From Parachlorella kessleri (taxonomy: Eukaryota > Chlorophyta > Trebouxiophyceae > Chlorellales > Chlorellaceae): a DNA stretch of 45,990 nt. A program made the position numbers and the translations under genes. This document shows, piece by piece, positions 43,154-45,990 of this stretch. Each line of letters opens with the position of its first letter. The stretch's first letter is position 1. The notes below the pieces were generated by a model. The model searched no databases. It was not told where the DNA came from and saw only the letters and a program-made list of their open reading frames with translations. The stretch lies in assembly GCA_001598975.1 (NCBI GenBank), contig BBXU01002273.1:1-45990 (forward strand), read 5' to 3'.

Positions 43154-45990
43154 CTGCTGTACAGTTCGACTAGCAGCGCACTCTCAGCATAGCCAGGCTG
43201 TGTCGTAAAAGTTACACCAGTTTCAGAAGTTGGCCACCAAGTTGGCATTACACTTCCCATCCGTCTGGTGTCAAAGGCGTGCAATTCATCACCTTCCAGT
43301 GGTCAAAATACTAACATGTTGTCGAGTATGTGTAAGTACCGATCCTAGCTAGTCGTACACCTTTCCGGCACCCTTGCGGGTCAGTTACAACCTTGGCACA
43401 CTCCTCACCAGTCACCTATAAGTGAGCAGCTCCTTCGTCAATGGCCTGATTGGCGCCCTTGACGCCTCAAATGGGTGCCGCACATGCTGGGCCATATAGA
43501 AGGCTTCCCTAGAGGGCAGGCGGCCTTCCAACAAAGGGTGGAATGCTTGGTGCCTCCACAGCAGTGAAGTGCTGCCAGATGATGCACCAACCTGCTGCAG
43601 CATCCTGCAGCAGCAAACCCTTACTAACCAGCTGCTATGGCATCCTTCTGACATAGTCCCACCAGCTTGGCGCATGCAGGCAGGTCAAAGAGAGTTTCCA
43701 TGCCATGTGGTTGCAACCAGCAGGGATGGGCTGCCACGCGCTGGGCGCTAGAATCAGTTCCCTGCAGCCATGCAACGGCCTCCCGACCTACTTCGGCTTG
43801 GCACCTACAGGGGACCGGAACGGCGGTGGGTAGTACCTGCACGCTGCGCTGCGCAGTCCTTGCCCAGAGGGTTGCTCAGACCAAACACATCAAACCAAGC
43901 CCTGTGGAGGGCTCTGGCCGAGCCGGCGTGCCGGCTTGGCACCTGTCAGGAAGAGAGGGGCCTCTGACTGAGGGTGCCAGACAGCAAGTGCAGACATGGA
44001 GGGACCTCTGGGAGTGCCTGCTTGCTGCGCTAGGGAACAGCAGCTGTGCCATGCAAAAAATGTTCTCACAACTTGGTTAAGAAGCCCTTGTCACGGGCAG
44101 CTGGACCCCATGTTCCGCACAGACATTTCAGCACCTCACCTCTATACAGTGGCATTTCCGCCACCAGCACCGCAAGCTCCACATTTGGCATTGAAGGGAA
44201 TGCTGCGTGCATGAATCCTCAAAGCGGCCCCACTCTGCCTATATCGTCAGGTGGCGGGCATAGACGAGACTGTATAGAAGCGGCCAGGCTTGCAACACCG
44301 AGAAATGGATTACACTCAACTTTCTGACCGTTCCAGGCCCTACAACCTTACCCGCACTGCATGGCAAGCGCAACCTGCAAGCACTCCAGGTCACAGTCGG
44401 CAGCACTGCTACCAGTGCTTGCAGGGGGCATGCCAGGCCTTACCCAGGGCAGGCACACAGCCTACAGCATGTTGCGGCCGCCGCCAATACCAGCACACAT
44501 GTGGAAGGCATCACCTGTGCGCACTCACCAACTTAACAGGCCTCCGCTCTGCGCCTGCAGCATGGACTCGCGCACCGCAGCAGTGCAGGGTTTATTGGCT
44601 GTGGGCACTTGATCGCTGCGAGCACCAGCAGGCCGGTGGCCAGCTCCAGCCCGTGCACTGCATCCGGAAAATACAGGGGTGTTGGACCCATATCAGTTCT
44701 TGTAGGTTCAGTACTGACGCTGGTAAACACCCCTCCAGCGTTGGCAGGCAGGTGTTGAGACAGCGATGGCAGGCGCTGGCACTGGCTTAATGCTGGGCAA
44801 CGTGCGTTGATCAGTGTTGACAGCCGTTAAGTCAGCACCTGTTGGGCAGCGTTGGACAACGGGTGTTGGTCAGATATATCTCTCCCATCCATGTTGGTTG
44901 CATGCTGGCCAACACTGTGTTTGTCTACGCTGTACTGCCATTCGCAATAAGCCTTCGCTCGCTCAGCTCTGCATCCTTCTTACATTCTGCTGCCAATGCC
45001 ACCTGCCAAGTGTGAGCTGCCATGGCGCGCCAGGCAACCTTAGTCATGATTAGTCGCTGCCCTCCTTGTCTGGCATGATCAAAGCACGACCAGAATTTCT
45101 ATAGCAATATATAGAGCGGTGTGGTTACTAGTCAGCAGCGCTGTGATACATCATGCGCAGCAATGGCGCGCTATGGTGGTATAGCGTTCCAGGTAGTTAC
45201 GTGACAGTTGTCAATCAACTGGTGATCGAGTACATGTAGTTGCAGGCTCTGGGTAGTTACTTTAGGTTGCCGGCCCCCCTGTCCCCGGGGCACCGACAAC
45301 CAACTGCCCAACGGCCATGAGGCGCGCTTTGCAGCCATGACCTTCAGCTTTGCCCGCTCCTGGCCGCTCTGTACCTATAGCGGACAGCGCAGAGGCAGGT
45401 GTGCAGGGTGGCTGGTGACAGTTGCATGATGCCGGGCGGTTGATCGCAGTCCAACCAAGGCAGTTTGCAGTGCTCCAGCTCAGGAACCAGTGTCCCAGGA
45501 TTGCTCACTCGCTCACGATGACTCTAGCGATGCCCAGCTAGGCAAGCATGCCTGCAGGCTTTGACCTGGCCGAAGGAGCAGGCGCTCCGGTCTTTGCTAG
45601 CGGCCGCTGTGGACAGCATCAGCGTGGTCAATGCCACCGTTGCAACTCTCAGCTCGAGATAACAGACGGCAGCTTTAAGCGGCTCTCCAAGTTGGAGGCA
45701 GTGACTTGTACACTTTCAACAAGGCGGTTGCGCTTAGAATAAGGTGGGGAACTCTTGGCTTGCCAGTGCTTCCTTCACTCGATTCACCTTATGTCAGCTT
45801 GCAACCCTATAGACGTATGCGTTGGGATGTGCTCACCTCTGGCTCATGCTGCCAACTCTTGTGTTGATTTGTCCAAGATGCTCTTGGTTGGTGAAGTGGG
45901 GCGTACTTCGTCACCCTATGCAGGCAATGGTGCCGCATCAGCGCCGTGCATCCCCTTAGTGCACCGCTTGCACAGCTGGGCCTTTGCCGG
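43154..45990. other. No gene recognised to the window end
   Basis: 43.4-44.1 kb and 44.2-44.65 kb are diverged duplicates of 38.6-39.6 kb and 41.56-41.88 kb. 44.69-44.89 kb has recurring GGTGTTG and GTTGG words with no clear inverted ends. 44.9-45.99 kb shows only short open frames and no motif. Confidence 0.45.

Noticed and set aside
44690..44895. Possible mobile element with GGTGTTGG-type ends
   Set aside because: The recurring GTTGG words are in the same orientation and irregular; no inverted ends or target duplication could be found.

Overview
This looks like nuclear DNA of a green alga (Chlorophyta, probably a core chlorophyte). Genes are split by many short introns with GTGAG/GTGCG/GTAAG donors and GCAG acceptors. 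Simple CTG/CAG and G/T repeats are common. The one long gene is a GAF-PAS-tyrosine-kinase-like protein of a type that is expanded in chlorophytes. There is no prokaryotic gene organisation, and I saw no rRNA, tRNA or CRISPR array. Species cannot be named from the sequence alone.

Left half (1-24.6 kb): a head-to-tail array on the minus strand of six paralogous genes (called A to F here), each about 2.0-2.3 kb with the same six-exon layout. I assembled the exons by hand. The C-terminal half of each product matches the DUF1517 family (Pfam PF07466), whose terminal signature is a VLWTP motif followed by an acidic DYP motif. The N-terminus looks like a plastid transit peptide and is followed by hydrophobic segments. 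A to D can be read through without a break. E has a frame break in exon 1. F has a disrupted exon 1 and a stop codon inside the VLWTP exon. A GCGC-GCAA-GCGC inverted motif recurs about 135-195 bp upstream of the start in most copies. The first ~0.5 kb of the window resembles the upstream flank of these genes, so a further copy may lie to the left. Between C and D, and again left of A, sits another duplicated unit carrying one orphan exon like the N-terminal RNA-recognition-type domain of the mRNA-decay factor UPF3. One of these two exons has an in-frame stop.

Middle (25.4-32.6 kb): two well-supported single-copy genes transcribed divergently from a 371-bp spacer. On the minus strand, 14 exons give a 762-residue, apparently N-myristoylated GAF-PAS-protein kinase with all core kinase motifs. 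On the plus strand, four exons give a 132-residue histone-fold protein like CHRAC1/Dpb3.

Right part (33-46 kb): mostly duplicated low-coding DNA. It contains three dispersed plus-strand copies of a two-exon family of about 90-115 residues that joins a zinc ribbon to a C-terminal membrane helix. It also holds a hAT-like non-autonomous element with 15-bp perfect terminal inverted repeats and 8-bp target duplications, inserted in a CCTGTGAC-type repeat array, plus a perfect 15-bp-stem palindrome, a strand-asymmetric G/T tract and further segmental duplications. The last ~2.8 kb has no gene I can support.

Nothing shows the two array families acting together. The simplest reading is a locus where unequal exchange has repeatedly copied small membrane-protein genes around a conserved signalling/chromatin gene pair.
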